From Cytidiella melzeri (lineage: Eukaryota > Basidiomycota > Agaricomycetes > Polyporales > Irpicaceae), in contig JABYQR010000023.1 of assembly GCA_022592445.1 (NCBI GenBank), positions 178,778-242,777 of the forward strand: a stretch of 64,000 nt of DNA, given 5' to 3'. The notes below the pieces were generated by a model. The model had not been told where the DNA came from. It was given only the letters and a program-made list of their open reading frames with translations, and did no database searches. Positions 44,391-54,026 of the stretch are shown in pieces. Numbering within the stretch: the first letter of the stretch is position 1; each line of letters starts with the position of its first letter. Position numbers and translations under genes: made by a program.

Positions 44391-44595
44391 TTGGGAACAC
44401 ACATCAGTCTGCCTAATGAACGTTGGGTATGCTCATTGTATTGTAATGAGCAGGGCGAGTGCACACGAGATTGAGCGAATAAGATGATCAGATTCAAACT
44501 GGAACTATTACATGGTTTTTATATATTTTACCAAAAGCGGAAAGACAAAATTGCGCGTAGAATATAGGAATACCGTAACGGAACGTACCAATACA

Positions 44596-44606
44596 AATAG
44601 AAATGT
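44596..44606. repeat. Target site duplication, left copy
   Basis: AATAGAAATGT, identical to 51285-51295, directly outside the left terminus of the inserted element. Confidence 0.88.
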
Positions 44607-44746
44607 AGTCTCGGTCCCAGACCCTCTGCACGCTGCCACGTGCGCTGCCTTCCTGTTTTGGGGGCGGAGAACGAAAAAAAAAACCAGGAAGCCAGCTGAG
44701 GGTCTGGTGTTCCTGGCCTATCCGGGTGTAGGTGAATCCCACGTGG
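44607..44746 (+). repeat. Left terminal inverted repeat with internal hairpin
   Basis: Matches the inverse of 51161-51284. It contains a 10-bp inverted repeat, CCAGACCCTC (44617-44626) and GAGGGTCTGG (44698-44707), enclosing a loop of about 70 nt. Confidence 0.85.
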
Positions 44747-44860
44747 TTGTGATTATCTGCGACCGTGACTGCAAATCACGGCGCGATCAATTTATGAGTT
44801 GTGTACACTACACGTCCCAATAAACTTTGCTTTCCCCCGTCTCGTCTCGTTCGCCCTCAA

Positions 44861-47703
44861 ATGCCTCGCGCACGCGTTCCACGCCAGTACTTTGAAGGTG
44901 CCGACCTCGAGGACGAAGACGACTCGGACTCTGGTGACAAGTCTGAGCCCAGCCCTGCCAGAGGACCACTTGGTAGGACAACACGGTGCGCGAGTCGCCT
45001 TGAGACCACCTCGCATCGACGGATTGCCGCGAAGTTGAGATCCACCATTGACTTCATGGCGCTACAGGGTCTTGACGTTGCCACGCTTCTGTATTATCTC
45101 ACTTGGAACCTGGACGACGAGGAAGACGAGCAACTCGATCCAGATGACCGAGACAACCTATTCACGCATACATCGAACCTCGGCGTAATCAAGTACGCAC
45201 GCACCGCCCTCACTCACTACGACAAACTGCCCCAGATCCTAGAGAATTTGCGGTGCCCCCCGCGCGAACACGGTAGAGGAATTCGATCGCAGGGTGCTCG
45301 CGGGGCCATGGACGCCTGGTCACTCGACAACGTGAAGATGCTCGTCTCGAAGGACTTGCACGCCCTCTCTGCCATGATGACCTGCCCCACTTCCAATTTG
45401 ACAGAGGAGCATCTGCTGTCAATCAACCTCGTCGACTCGGTTCGAGAGGCCCGAGCTCTCGCGCCAACTCTCTGGGATCTGTTACTCTCGGCGACATGTA
45501 CTCCACGACAGCTCAAAAAGAATACGTACAAGGATCCTTCAGAGGTACGCTGTATGTGCGCGTAGCAATTGAACCCACTCAAATGACTGCGCAGGTCATC
45601 TTCATAATCATGTGCCAGCTGTCGTTCTCGCGCTCGAGCAAACGCTGCAAGTACCAGCAGCTGATGAGCATCTACTTCAAGTCCTGCGGAGTATCTGGCA
45701 AGGCCGCCGATACGCTCTATCTCTGGAAGATATGCATGAGCCAGAGCTGGATCTACGGGACGCTCGAGCAGATTGGCGATAGGAACCACCAAGACATGCT
45801 CCATGACATCCACGTTCTCAGTCTTCCCATATCCGGTGGCCACGACAACCTCAATCTGGGATTCAAGACGTACGAGCAACGTTCTGACAATAAAAGCCAC
45901 TTCGACAGCGGCTGCGCGGCTACCATCTACACCTTTGCCCATCCGACATGTGTGGCCCCTGATGCCAAAGCTTTCCAACAGCAGTGGCACGAAGGCGCCA
46001 AGAATCCTATAACCTCCCTCGACATTCTCGACGCAGAAATTCGCGGTGCCGAACGTTTGTACCAGGAGAACAAGCGCATCGTGCTCAAGATCCTGATGAT
46101 GAGCACGGAATTCGCCTTTGCGACATACACTCAACGCACGCACTCCGTTTTCGTGGGGCCGCCTCCTGTACTGCAGCTCCCCATTGGTCGGGAGCATGCC
46201 ACCCGTCAGTACATGCTCAAGACTGTACACAAGGAGGAAGCCTCCCTCGACGGCAACGACAAATGCATGAAGGAGTGGTTCTTGCAGGTAAGTGGCTGGT
46301 CTTGGACGCAAAATAAAACAACTGATGGATTGTGCTCCGTAGATGCGCCTCGATGATACTGAGACCAGGAAGAGTCTCGCGCTCAACAAAGTGATTCCGT
46401 GGATTGGTGATCAGCTTACGGTGTGTCGCCTTCGCACTCTCAAGAAACTCCGCAGCTGGGACCTCAACTGGTGGGACCGCATGGAGGTCATTCTTGAGCT
46501 CTTCGGATGGTTTCATGCGCAGATTTACCAAGAACATTCCATCATAAAGCAGCACTACACTACAACGAAGGGTATGGGCCTCAAACACGCGTTCGATGAG
46601 CTAGAACGCAAAGGCCTGGGATCGCCGTCAGTCCAGGGCAACTATCATCAAACCGCACGAGAAGCTCTAAAGCATGTAACGATGGCCCACGTTCAAGATC
46701 TTTGGCAGCTCGTCGGCGACGTCCAAGATCTCACCGAGTTGCGCGCCAAGACCCCCGAGGATCTGGACGCTATCGCAGCAAAGATTGTGACCGACTACGC
46801 CTCCACAAACGCTCTCACAAAGCTGGACACGCTGCCACGAGAGGAGCAAGACGACCTTTTCAAGAACGCCGTGATGTACTGTCGCGATGGCCTTGACTAC
46901 TGGAACTTCGACGACGCAATGCTCTCAGGCGATGTGGGCCGCATGGAGCTATTGCTCCCGCGACTGCTCTATCGTTATCATGGCGGGGGCAACTGCAAGT
47001 ACACTATTGAGATTCTCGAGTTGTTCCAGTCTATCCTTCGTGAGTGGCCGGATGATGTTAAGCGCGTCTCATACTTTTATGCCAGTTTAATTGTCACTGA
47101 CGCTGTTCTAGGAGTTTTGTGATGCGTCACTGCTGGCTTGCAAATACCACAGGAGAGAAGGACGCGTTTCTCGCGTACGACATGGTGCAAGAGCACAACA
47201 TCAGGGACATCAAGGTAAGTGTCGAAGTTTTTCCGAATGAAGGTGAAATTGATCTCTATTGCAAGTACACCTTCATGGTGCTCGGGCCTTTCGCAACATG
47301 GGAATATATTCACAAAATCTCAGGCTCGATTCCTACCCAGCGCAAGGTGAAGGATCATGTGGAGGCGAATTTCAACCACTTCCGACGCGGCAAGTCTCAC
47401 ACCACACCCGAGGCTGAAAAGGACATCAAGAACCTACAAGCGGCGTATAAGAATGCAAAAGTGCACGTACATTTACCCGGACGACATCTACAGGTGGCTG
47501 ATCGTGCAAAGGACTTCATTGCTCTCGGGAGCGATCAGCCAAAGCTCGACGCAACGATCAAACGCTGGGTCGAAAACCGCACCTCGTCTCGCGCAACAAC
47601 GGAAGATTGGGAGGTTGAGCCTCCTGTGTGTTCCATCACTGATCCGGAAAACCACACGCACGGAGGCACACAAGGCTTGAATTCGAGCGCTGGACAACAG
47701 TAG
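44861..47703 (+). CDS. DUF6589-domain protein, putative transposase of the element
   Basis: Exons 44861-45544, 45595-46287, 46343 to about 47028/47056, 47112-47214 and 47266-47703, about 900-950 residues. The C-terminal half carries the features of the DUF6589 family found in many copies in mushroom genomes: the HFDSGCAATIYTFAH block, LGFKTYEQR, and near the end NTTGEKDAFLAYDMVQEHNI, DIK, FATWEYIHKI, IPTQRKVKDHVEANF. No enzyme function is established for it that I know. Location between two inverted ends with only a helicase for company makes it the best transposase candidate. The start is the first ATG of the frame, 115 bp from the left terminus. At the third intron the obvious donor (47057) breaks the frame and a weak donor (47029) restores it, so either splicing is unusual or a 1-nt indel exists. 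Confidence 0.8.
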
Positions 47704-47741
47704 CACAAGAATGACTTTGTATTTTACAATTACTTTTACAA

Positions 47742-50700
47742 TTACAGCTGTCCTACTTTGCAGGGCTTCCATCGAATCTTCAACTTGCTGGGCTGCGGTT
47801 GAGAGGAAGATTGCATTGTCGGCTGGAACAGAGGTGCGAAAGTGTGTTGAGAGGAAATCTGCTGCTGCGACTGCCAAGAGACTTCAGGTGCATCCGGAGC
47901 TGAGCCATAGGTTGGGACCAAATACGGGGAAGTCAGAACAAGAGACGACGAGGACGGAACGAGCGACGACGAGGACGAAACGAGAGACGATGACAAGGAC
48001 GGAACGAGCGAGGACGAGGACGGAACGAGAGACAAGGACGAGGACGGAACGAGCGACAACGAGGACGAAACGAGAGACGACGAGGACGGAACGAGCGACG
48101 ACGAGGACGAAACGAGAGACGATGACAAGGACGGAACGAGCGAGGACGAGGACGGAACGAGCGACGACGAGGACGGAGAAAAAGACGAGGAGGGGGGACC
48201 ACGAGACCAGGGGGGAGAGAAAGACGACGACAAGGACGGAACGAGCGATGACGAGGACGGAGAAAAAGACGAGGAGGGGGGACCACGAGACCAGGGGGGA
48301 GAGGCAAGAGGAGAGGAGAGCGGAGCAATAGACGACGACAAGGGAATTGACGAGGAGGACGCGAACTCGGAACACTGAGACATAGCGATGTCCAATGCTG
48401 GAAGCAGCTGAGAGGTCCTTGACTGAGGAATCGGCACTATGAGGGGATCTGCACGAACAAAGCGTTGGGTGGGTCCATTGTACACAGCAAACGACGCTTT
48501 TCCGGGAGTGGTCTGCAGGGGCAAGTCTTTGTTCTGCTGCATAAGATTGAGAAGGCGTGCATTGCGACTGTCTTCTAGACGTGCATTGTCTCGGAGGACC
48601 TTGTTTGCTTCCGTCTTCTGGCGTTTGTGAGATGCCACGGAGGCCTGCTTTGCGATATAACGCGCGTCGACACGAGTGATAACATCGACAACTTCTTGGC
48701 CAAAGCGGGTGACAAAGGTCCAATCCGGTATAAAGAGCTTCACTAGGTCCACAGTAGACACATGAGCATTCGTCGCTAGGAAATTGAGATACTTGTCTGC
48801 AAGCAGAGCCTGGGGGGGAAAAGAGCACTTGCTATAGCTCTGCTGCCAGCGCTCAAGCCTCCAGCTGTGCAAGGCCAAGTACACGGGTTCGCGCCGCTTT
48901 CCACGACGTTCATCCTTTCGGATCCTGGCTATATCTGCTTGCCTTTCCGTTCGAGGAGGAGGTTGTAAGGCGAACTCAATCCGACTGATGAGTTCAAGAA
49001 TTCTCAAGTCGTCCTCGGTATGAGGGTCTTCGGCGGTGCCTCGCTTCTTGATGCAATTGTGGCAACACGGCACAGCAAGAGCTGAGTGCAAATTTTTCGT
49101 AAATGAGCGAGACTGGTTGATGTGTACTTACGACGAACGCGGTGTGGGTTGTCAAAGAATGCATCAGAAATTTCTTGAACGCATTTCGTAGTGATGCAGA
49201 GCTCCCGCATCTCGGGGTCCATACGCTTCCGATGCTGGAGCTCTCCATCAACATCAAAAGCTGTGTCAAGCTCATCGGGAGGCCCAGGGGCAGGCACGTC
49301 CTGTAACGCGTGAGTGATATTGATAGCATCACAAATCTGAAGAATCACAATATTATCTTGTGCCTGATGTTCCTCATGATCCTCGGCATGCTTGCGCTTG
49401 AGGTTGATCACCGGGTCAACTTCTTCCTGCTTGATCATCAAAGACGCAGCGTTTTGGCTACTCTCGGAGGCAGACTGCTTGATTGTAGGCTTTCTTTTCT
49501 TGATCATCTGGTAGACTGACGGTTCAACGAGTAGAACTGAGATTGAAGGGTCTCCATTGCGACCCCCTCGGCCAAAATGCTGAGTATAATCGCTAATCGA
49601 ATCAGGGACCATGAATTGTACCGTGATTGGGCACCGCGGTATGTCCATACCCTGATGTAATAGAAGTCAGACGTTAGCTGATAGGCATGTAGCTGAGCTC
49701 ACCATTCCCATTGAGTCGGTGGCAACCACAATGTCAATCTCTCCCTCCATGAAAAGACGCACGACACGACGCTTGTCCCGATCCTCCCGCACAGCATGAC
49801 AGAATCCGAGCCTCAGAATATATTCCTTGGGAACCTTTGACGAAAGACTCAGCCAAAGTCGCATGGCGGATTCCCGGGTTTTGACGTATACAATTGCCCG
49901 CTCGAGAGGTTCTCCGCGAAAGGCTGGTGCTAGCAGAAAATCCAACGAGTCGAAGCTTCGCGCGGCCGCTGGTAAGCGACACACAATCTGCGTGATGTTG
50001 TGGCGCTGATTTCCAAGATTTAGAAGGAACGTTGTTTGCTTGGAGAATGATAACTTGCTATACACAGTTTCGAGCGTGCCGGGGGAGAGTGTCGCAGATG
50101 CTATCATCAATGGTTTGCGTGCTGTATACGACCGAGCCCGCTCCAGGTTTGTGAACGCCTCGCGAAAATCATCACCCCACTGTGCCACAGTGAGCCTCGT
50201 CGACAAGATCCCAATAACCTTCTCCATCCAGGTCGAGCTCCTCATGAGCTTCGAGAACCGTGGGTGCTGCAAAATCATTTCCGGAGAGGTGACAATCACC
50301 CGAAAGTAATTTTCTTCGAGTTGCTGAGAGCAAAGGTGAGAAGGTGATAGGAGACTAAACCAGACATATTGTCTCACCTTGTGTAGCTCGGACGAGTAGT
50401 CTTCGCCATTAACAGCCGCAGCAGTGAGCCCCATGTCGCGGAACCGCGCAGCCTATCAGAGGGATGTGCATATATTCAGCTCACTATTGCGTGACAAGAG
50501 CAATCGTCAACAAACACTTACCTGATCGCGTTCAAGGGCATTTAGAGGGGATACAATGATGACTCTTGAGGCGGGGTCGTCAACAAGTAGCGGCATGACA
50601 AAGGGAAGTGTTTTCCCGAAACCTGTCCCGGCGATGTTTGCAACATCTAATTCCAGATGGAACGCCTCTGCAACGTCTTCTTGATACCAATAAGGTACAC

Positions 50701-51034
50701 GACCATTGCATCGAGTCGCAACTTCTTGTCTTACTCTACTCCGCCACGTTTCGGAGCAATATCCGCGGTCTTTATTTGCCCGTTCTCGTGCCTCTTCGAG
50801 CAGTTTGTATGATCGCGCGTGGCTCACTGTCTTCGGAGCCAAGGGCTGTAGGTGATTTAGCACAAACTCGGATGACTCTGTTTCTGCAGACTGCGAGGGA
50901 ATATTTGTAGCGGCGTAACTTTCATTTGTCCGAGTCGGCAGGGCTGTATTAGCTTGCGGTCGTGGCTGAGGTTGCATTAGGGTGTCGAGAGGATCCCATC
51001 GTGGTCTCTCGACTCGTGTTACAGTTACTGGCAT
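47742..51034 (-). CDS. RecQ-family helicase of the element, DEAH box lost
   Basis: Five exons (51034-50522, 50452-50378, 50323-49703, 49651-49132, 49081-47742) give 1,022 residues in consistent phase. Helicase motifs: Walker A AGTGFGKT near residue 137, motif Ia region VIIVSPLNALERDQ, SATLSPG, DSMGMGMDIP, and motif VI QHFGRGGRNG near 427. A CCHNC cluster follows, then an N/Q- and Ser-rich tail with tandem repeats. The Walker B (DEAH) is missing: where the family has VDEAHC, residues 237-242 read STRLTV, because one nucleotide is lost before and two after; the DEAH codons survive out of frame at 50201-50190. RecQ enzymes unwind DNA 3' to 5'; here it probably served the element. ATPase activity of this copy is doubtful. 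It is convergent with the DUF6589 gene. Confidence 0.85.
47936..48322 (-). repeat. Minisatellite in the RecQ C-terminal tail
   Basis: Tandem units of about 15 nt (variants of gacgaggacggaacgag) plus two near-identical long units (about 48160-48228 and 48245-48302) containing a run of G and gaccacgagaccag. In frame they encode repeats of PSSSSLV and PPWSRGPPSSSFS. Confidence 0.85.
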
Positions 51035-51160
51035 GATATAGATAAAAAAGACATGGGGGGACAAGGTATACTAGAGAGCAACACGAAGCAATACAAGTGT
51101 CGCGCGGTGCTCATAGACTAAGCGCCCACAGTGGACGCGTTGTGGACGCGACACGATTGC

Positions 51161-51284
51161 CACGTGGGAGTTCACCTACACCCGGATAGGCCAAAAACAC
51201 CAGACGTTCGGGCGCCCCCCTCTCTTTTTTTTTCGTTCTCCGCTCCCTAAACAGGAAGGTGCCCGAACGTCTGGGACCGAGACT
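51161..51284 (-). repeat. Right terminal inverted repeat with internal hairpin
   Basis: Inverse of the left terminus. It contains a 14-bp perfect inverted repeat, CCAGACGTTCGGGC (51200-51213) and GCCCGAACGTCTGG (51261-51274), whose sequence differs from the left hairpin. Confidence 0.87.
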
Positions 51285-51295
51285 AATAGAAATGT
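51285..51295. repeat. Target site duplication, right copy
   Basis: AATAGAAATGT, identical to 44596-44606. Confidence 0.88.
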
Positions 51296-51853
51296 TGAAA
51301 CGGAAGCATACGGCATTAAGCGGAAGGCGCGGCCAATCATTGATGAGCGCATTGGCGCATCACTCGGTGGACCTTGGATTAACAACACATTGAATTGTAG
51401 CGCAGGTGAGAAACAACTTGAACTACTGCCGAACGCTGACAAAGACTATCAGACTTAGTTTCCTCGTGAGTGTATGCTCAGCTGAGAATTTGACAAGTTT
51501 ATACTGGGGTGTATCGTAGGACGAAGTGAAGACTAACGTTGACGTGGAAACTTGAACTGACGTTGAGCTTGAAGCTCAGGCAATAGACAACCGACATCTA
51601 GTTTGTGTCTTCTACTCTCCAGTGTATTACACACAGGCTCGATACCATCGGTGAGCTTCATGCGAATCCTCTGCTGCCTTCAGACAGTGTTTTGAAGCGG
51701 TTTTTCAATCTTTTACGACCGTATCTTAGTTGTGGAAGTCGGACGTGTCGCCGAGTTCGGAACACCACTGGATCTGTTCGATAAAGAACAGTCCATCTGC
51801 TGTCTGTGGGAGATAGCAGGGCTGGCGCGATAGCACTGCGCTCTTCCACAATC
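51296..51853 (+). pseudogene. ABC transporter copy 3, remnant part B
   Basis: Aligns with copy 2 from about 39190 to 39660: a gcgcagg-gagaaacaact block (NYSAGEKQ exon), the DEATSNVD exon, then ttttacgaccgtatcttagt and ggacgtgtcgccgagttcg. Stops and small indels throughout, and the Walker B and signature codons are broken. It continues part A at 44172 across the inserted element. Confidence 0.85.
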
Positions 51854-51874
51854 CAATGTCAGAACTCAAGGGTT

Positions 51875-52284
51875 GAAGTCATAGATGGAGTTATAATTTC
51901 GTAGAAATGATGTTGGGTTACCGACAAACTGTTGATATATACCTCGAAGACCTCGAGTATTAGTTTTGTCCGGTCGCGAATGCCTCTACTTCCTCAACTG
52001 CGAGTGGCTAGCAATCGATGCAACACGTTGATATGAAGAGCAACACGACATATCCACTTCATGTACAGCAACCTTCCACGCTACACGATTCACTTTGGAC
52101 GCTTAGAAGGTGGTACAGAATCGAGGGGTGAGCAACTATAGAATACACGCGAAGGAAAGACTACAAGCACAACAGAAAGGGTGGTGATACAGCAGGAACA
52201 GTATAAATATCAATAACCTAGCAAAAGCCAGTGAGTTCGCAACGACTCGTCCATGCTCGCGAGAGCTACCCTGAAAGCCGCCAA
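51875..52284. repeat. Duplicate of the ABC copy-2 downstream flank
   Basis: Diverged copy of 39675-40200 (shared words such as tggttacc/ttgccaac context, ggtcgcgaatgc, gcgagtggcta, ccacttca). It shows that the duplication covers the ABC 3' end, the spacer and the zinc-finger gene. Confidence 0.7.
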
Positions 52285-52848
52285 CTACCATACAACCTCC
52301 CCAGCAGGTCTCAATGCGCCCACAAACACTGGCGCAGAGGAGACCATAGTCCATTGTCCGGCCTGGAGACGATAGGCCGGGAAGTGATAAAGCGGCGCGG
52401 AAGGCCCCTCGTCCTCCTCCGAGTCGTCGCCAGCTGACTCAGACTCGTGAACTGCATCTGGGCTTAGAGTCGAATCACCTGAATGCTTGTGCATCTTGCG
52501 ATGGCGGAACGAAGCGCTGGGATTGCGACAGGTTATGCCGCATTGGTTGGAAGCACTAGGAGGTAATGGTCGAGAAAGTACATCAAGGTCGGCCTCCTCC
52601 TCGGCAATCAATGGCACGGAATGATCACGATGCTCGACAAGCTCAGGAATGCCTGCGGGCGTTGTCGCAGGAGTCGGGGAAGTGGGGTGATGCGAGCTTC
52701 TGGTTGAGCGACGCGCTAGCGATGTCTTCGTCGTGGAAGATGCGTCCGATGGCGATGCTCGAAGCCTCCGAGGTATAGTAATGGTCAACCTCTCGGAGTC
52801 GCGTCCACGAGTGGTAGAGCGCTTTGAGCGTTGGTTTTTGGAGGGCAT
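52285..52848 (-). CDS. Diverged zinc-finger paralogue with degenerate finger
   Basis: A single open frame of 187 residues starting MPSKNQRSKR. The segment CGITCRNPSASFRHRKMHKH and the following SGDST ... SAGDDSEEDEG tail match the last finger and 3' region of the gene at 40.5-41.3 kb. The first metal-binding Cys of that finger is replaced, and the upstream fingers are absent. The first 95 residues are Ser/Arg/Thr-rich and unrelated, partly read through what was intron in the parent. Either a pseudogene that happens to stay open or a new chimeric gene. No function assigned. Confidence 0.5.
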   Translation of the reverse strand: MPSKNQRSKRSTTRGRDSERLTITIPRRLRASPSDASSTTKTSLARRSTRSSHHPTSPTPATTPAGIPELVEHRDHSVPLIAEEEADLDVLSRPLPPSASNQCGITCRNPSASFRHRKMHKHSGDSTLSPDAVHESESAGDDSEEDEGPSAPLYHFPAYRLQAGQWTMVSSAPVFVGALRPAGEVVW

Positions 52849-53478
52849 GGTGTATATAGCTGTGTGTGGAAGTAGTTGACGGTAACGAAACCGCTAGAGG
52901 TTGTTATTTCAAGCTTGTGAGTGTCGCGGGGAGGAGAGGGTAATGGTGCGAGAGGTCACAGCGGTCAGGCTTGATGAGTCTTGCTGGTGGACGTGGGGTG
53001 TGAACAAAGCGGCCAAGGGGGAAAACCAACCAAGGACCTGACCTTTATAGTGGCAAAGAGCAATGGATAACGTGATTTGGCTCCTTGGTCATGATCGAGA
53101 TGCCAAGTCCACCGGCCATTATTTGTGCATGTGGGTCCACCTTCGTCGTGCCCCGTCCACGCGCCGTGCCGTGCCACTGGGTGTTCATATAACCGCATCG
53201 CACTGTCGCTCAGCATTTCGAGGGTCACCGATGAAGAACTTGCGGTGGATTCTCCGGTTTGCCTGTCGCTGACTTGAGGAGAAATCCATAGATATTCGCC
53301 TGACCATGTTATTTCCCACAGATATCATGATACGGCTGGGTCTAATAACAGCGCCCCAAATTTGTGGCCGAAAACTAGAAGTCGGAACAACACAGTCTCG
53401 TGCCGCATGAGACAAAGAACGTACCCTTTATCAGGACCAAAGACACCGCGGCGCATCCAGTGGCACCATGCGCAACCC
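52849..53478. other. Intergenic, no gene seen
   Basis: No domain or intron chain. A ttggtcatgatc word at about 53087 resembles the repeats that follow. Confidence 0.45.
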
Positions 53479-54026
53479 GTGGTCATGATCATTGGTATTC
53501 GTTACGCCAGCCTTGGTCATGGTGACCGCACAGCTTCTTACACGCCGCTGTTAAACCCCCCGTCAACGTCAACCTTGAATGCATAGCGAGGATACAGCTC
53601 TGACCTGTCCACAGACCAGCGGACATCCAATCCAGGTAGACGGTTTATGGCGTCGGCACCCGCCTTACCTTGCGGGCAGCGCCGTCTCGGGACCGTTGGA
53701 AGCGTTCCACTGTCTTTAAAACAGCCAATGATAAGCTGACAGCTCGACAGCCCGCAGAGAGAAGGTCGTCGCGGGTCCACTCATGGTCATGGCCATTGTT
53801 GGTCATGTTTGCCAGCTTGGTCATAGTCACTGCACGATCTGCTACATGCCGCTGATACCTCCCGTGCCCCGTCGACGTCGACCTTGGCTGCGTAGCGACG
53901 ATGTGGCGATAGAGTCTGGGTTGGACGGCGTATGTCGTCGTCACCCGCTCATCATGCAGGGCTGTCTGAGAGCTGTCCCAGTCTCCTCTCGTCGAGCCAA
54001 TGAAAAGCTGACAAGGCGAAAGCCCT
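53479..54026. repeat. Two diverged direct repeats of about 250-280 bp
   Basis: Unit A (53479-53755) and unit B (53782-54026) share in order: ggtcatg, cttggtcat, ctgcac/ccgcac, acatgccgct/acacgccgct, cgtcaacgtcaacctt/cgtcgacgtcgacctt, tgcgtagcga/tgcatagcga, and ccaatga-aagctgaca. They have diverged well beyond recent duplication. Origin unknown, possibly old retroelement or MITE sequence. Confidence 0.65.

Larger units (their letters stand above)
44607..51284. mobile_element. DUF6589-RecQ DNA transposon candidate
   Basis: A 6,678-bp insertion bounded by inverted termini beginning AGTCTCGGTCCCAGAC and flanked by a perfect 11-bp direct repeat. The inverted ends extend inward for 140 bp (left) and 124 bp (right) with blocks CTTCCTGTTT, GCGGAGAACGAAAAAAA, GGCCTATCCGGGTGTAGG and CCCACGTGG in the same order. 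Inside are only two genes, convergent, 38 bp apart at their 3' ends, each starting about 115-127 bp from the inner edge of a terminus. It interrupts the ABC copy-3 pseudogene, whose two parts lie on either side. I infer a cut-and-paste-like element. The superfamily is not one I can name, and an 11-bp duplication is outside what I know for KDZ (8 bp) and hAT (8 bp). Confidence 0.85.

Noticed and set aside
47711..48331. Plus-strand Arg/Thr-rich 206-codon frame
   Set aside because: Shadow of the Ser-rich minisatellite of the RecQ tail on the opposite strand.
47884..48828. Minus-strand 314-codon frame overlapping RecQ
   Set aside because: Out of frame with the RecQ exon that carries conserved sequence; repeat-driven open frame.
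44607..51284. Assignment of the element to KDZ, hAT, Mutator or Academ
   Set aside because: Neither gene shows hallmarks of those transposases; the 11-bp duplication would fit Mutator, but no MULE domain is visible.
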